A stretch of 64,000 nucleotides of DNA, from assembly GCF_023734135.1 (NCBI RefSeq), contig NZ_AP025730.1:5208001-5272000 (forward strand). The letters are read 5' to 3'. The notes under the pieces were generated by a model. That model was not told where the DNA came from. It searched no databases and saw only the letters and a program-made list of their open reading frames with translations. Each line of letters begins with the position of its first letter. The stretch's first letter is position 1. Below are positions 63,593 to 64,000 of this stretch, in pieces. The stretch comes from Sphaerotilus microaerophilus (GTDB taxonomy: Bacteria; Pseudomonadota; Gammaproteobacteria; Burkholderiales; Burkholderiaceae_C). The position numbers and the translations under genes are program-made.

Positions 63593-64000
63593 TCAACCCG
63601 AGGTGCCGGTCTTTGGTGCCGTCGCGCGGCGCTTGGCGCTGCGCGCCATCAATTGGGCCATGTCGTGGGCATAGCGTTGCGCCTGTTCGACCGACATCTG
63701 GGCATCCTGTGTCGCAGGCGCACCGGCCGGGATCTCGATCACGAAGTCCACCGCATCGAATTCGTCCTCGATGCGCACCGAGCCGCCGTGCTGCTCCACC
63801 ACATAGCGCGCCAGCGCCATGCCGATGCGTTGATGGGCATCGCCCGGGTGGTCACCCACGCCAAAGGGCACGAAGGCGCTGCGGCGGTCATGCTGAGACA
63901 CGAACAGCCCACGGTTGCGCGAGCGCAACAGCACGCGGGTGCCAGTGCCCGTCAGCGACAGGTCCACCACCGCGCCGCGCCGCGCCTGCTGCACCACGTG
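63593..64000 (-). CDS. Histidine kinase-like protein, C-terminal end only
   Basis: The frame is open to the right edge of the window; only about 135 residues are seen. GMALARYVVEQHGGSVRIEDEFDAVDFVIEIP matches the last beta strands of a HATPase_c domain (usually GLGLxIxxxIxxxHGG), here with MALARYV in place of the usual G box. The tail after it is helical, polar and Lys/Arg/Thr-rich. The 5' end and any sensor domain lie outside. Its gene is followed by the CheY-like and LOV kinase genes. Confidence 0.65.
   Translation of the reverse strand, partial: HVVQQARRGAVVDLSLTGTGTRVLLRSRNRGLFVSQHDRRSAFVPFGVGDHPGDAHQRIGMALARYVVEQHGGSVRIEDEFDAVDFVIEIPAGAPATQDAQMSVEQAQRYAHDMAQLMARSAKRRATAPKTGTSG

Overview
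The window is GC-rich, densely coded DNA from a member of the Burkholderiales, most likely the Leptothrix/Ideonella/Rubrivivax (Sphaerotilaceae) side of the order. The reasons are the hemC-hemD-hemX-hemY order, a DUF3579 gene, the ftsK-lolA-rarA block, rpmB-rpmG, a UbiE-like methyltransferase beside argF-argD, and strong GC bias at third codon positions. No plasmid, phage or CRISPR signature was seen. The assignment is by gene content and style, not by a database search.

Layout. 1-5545 (minus strand) is the proximal end of an aryl-polyene-like (APE) lipid/polyketide cluster: acyl carrier protein, COG4648 membrane protein, AMP-ligase, hotdog dehydratase, LpxL-like acyltransferase, LolA-like carrier, and an MMPL exporter that runs off the left edge. 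An intact 1158-bp insertion sequence with a 5-bp target duplication (5667-6824) sits directly upstream of it. 7007-10596 holds a SAM methyltransferase, argF, argD and a DUF3579 gene. In front of argD lies a tightly packed leader: a short Arg-containing ORF whose stop overlaps the argD start and which contains a textbook intrinsic terminator. 10772-18473 holds tRNA-Arg(ACG), the hemCDXY heme block and ppc.

18.5-28.6 kb is an accessory stretch. It starts with an AT-richer pair of unknown genes. A four-gene minus-strand group follows: a secreted protein, a small lipoprotein, a large BTAD/ATPase/TPR regulator and a 459-aa lipoprotein. It ends with a TetR regulator and its apparent operator, divergent from a tannase/feruloyl-esterase-like enzyme and a DUF3237 protein. 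28.6-32.2 kb is a branched-chain amino-acid-type ABC transporter (livFGMH) without its binding protein. Alanine dehydrogenase and a divergent Lrp-type regulator follow.

34.4-38.8 kb is a TIR-transmembrane-WD40 gene whose 3' end appears to have been split off by an IS66-type element. It is inserted just behind rarA. 38.8-43.3 kb is rarA-lolA-ftsK. 43.4-47.6 kb holds fumarylacetoacetase, an unusual MBL-fold protein, IclR and Crp-type regulators. trxB, rpmB-rpmG, a FimV-like protein, a fatty-acid desaturase, rsmB, purN, a DUF937 protein, a GGDEF protein and a MATE exporter follow. The right end (58.5-64 kb) is a signalling region: an OmpR/histidine-kinase pair, a PAS-LOV-PAS histidine kinase with a full flavin-binding LOV signature, a single-domain response regulator, and the C-terminal end of another kinase.

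The observations most worth following are the argD leader/attenuator candidate, the IS-split TIR-WD40 gene, the LOV kinase, the intact IS in front of the APE-like operon, and the uncharacterised BTAD-regulator/lipoprotein group.
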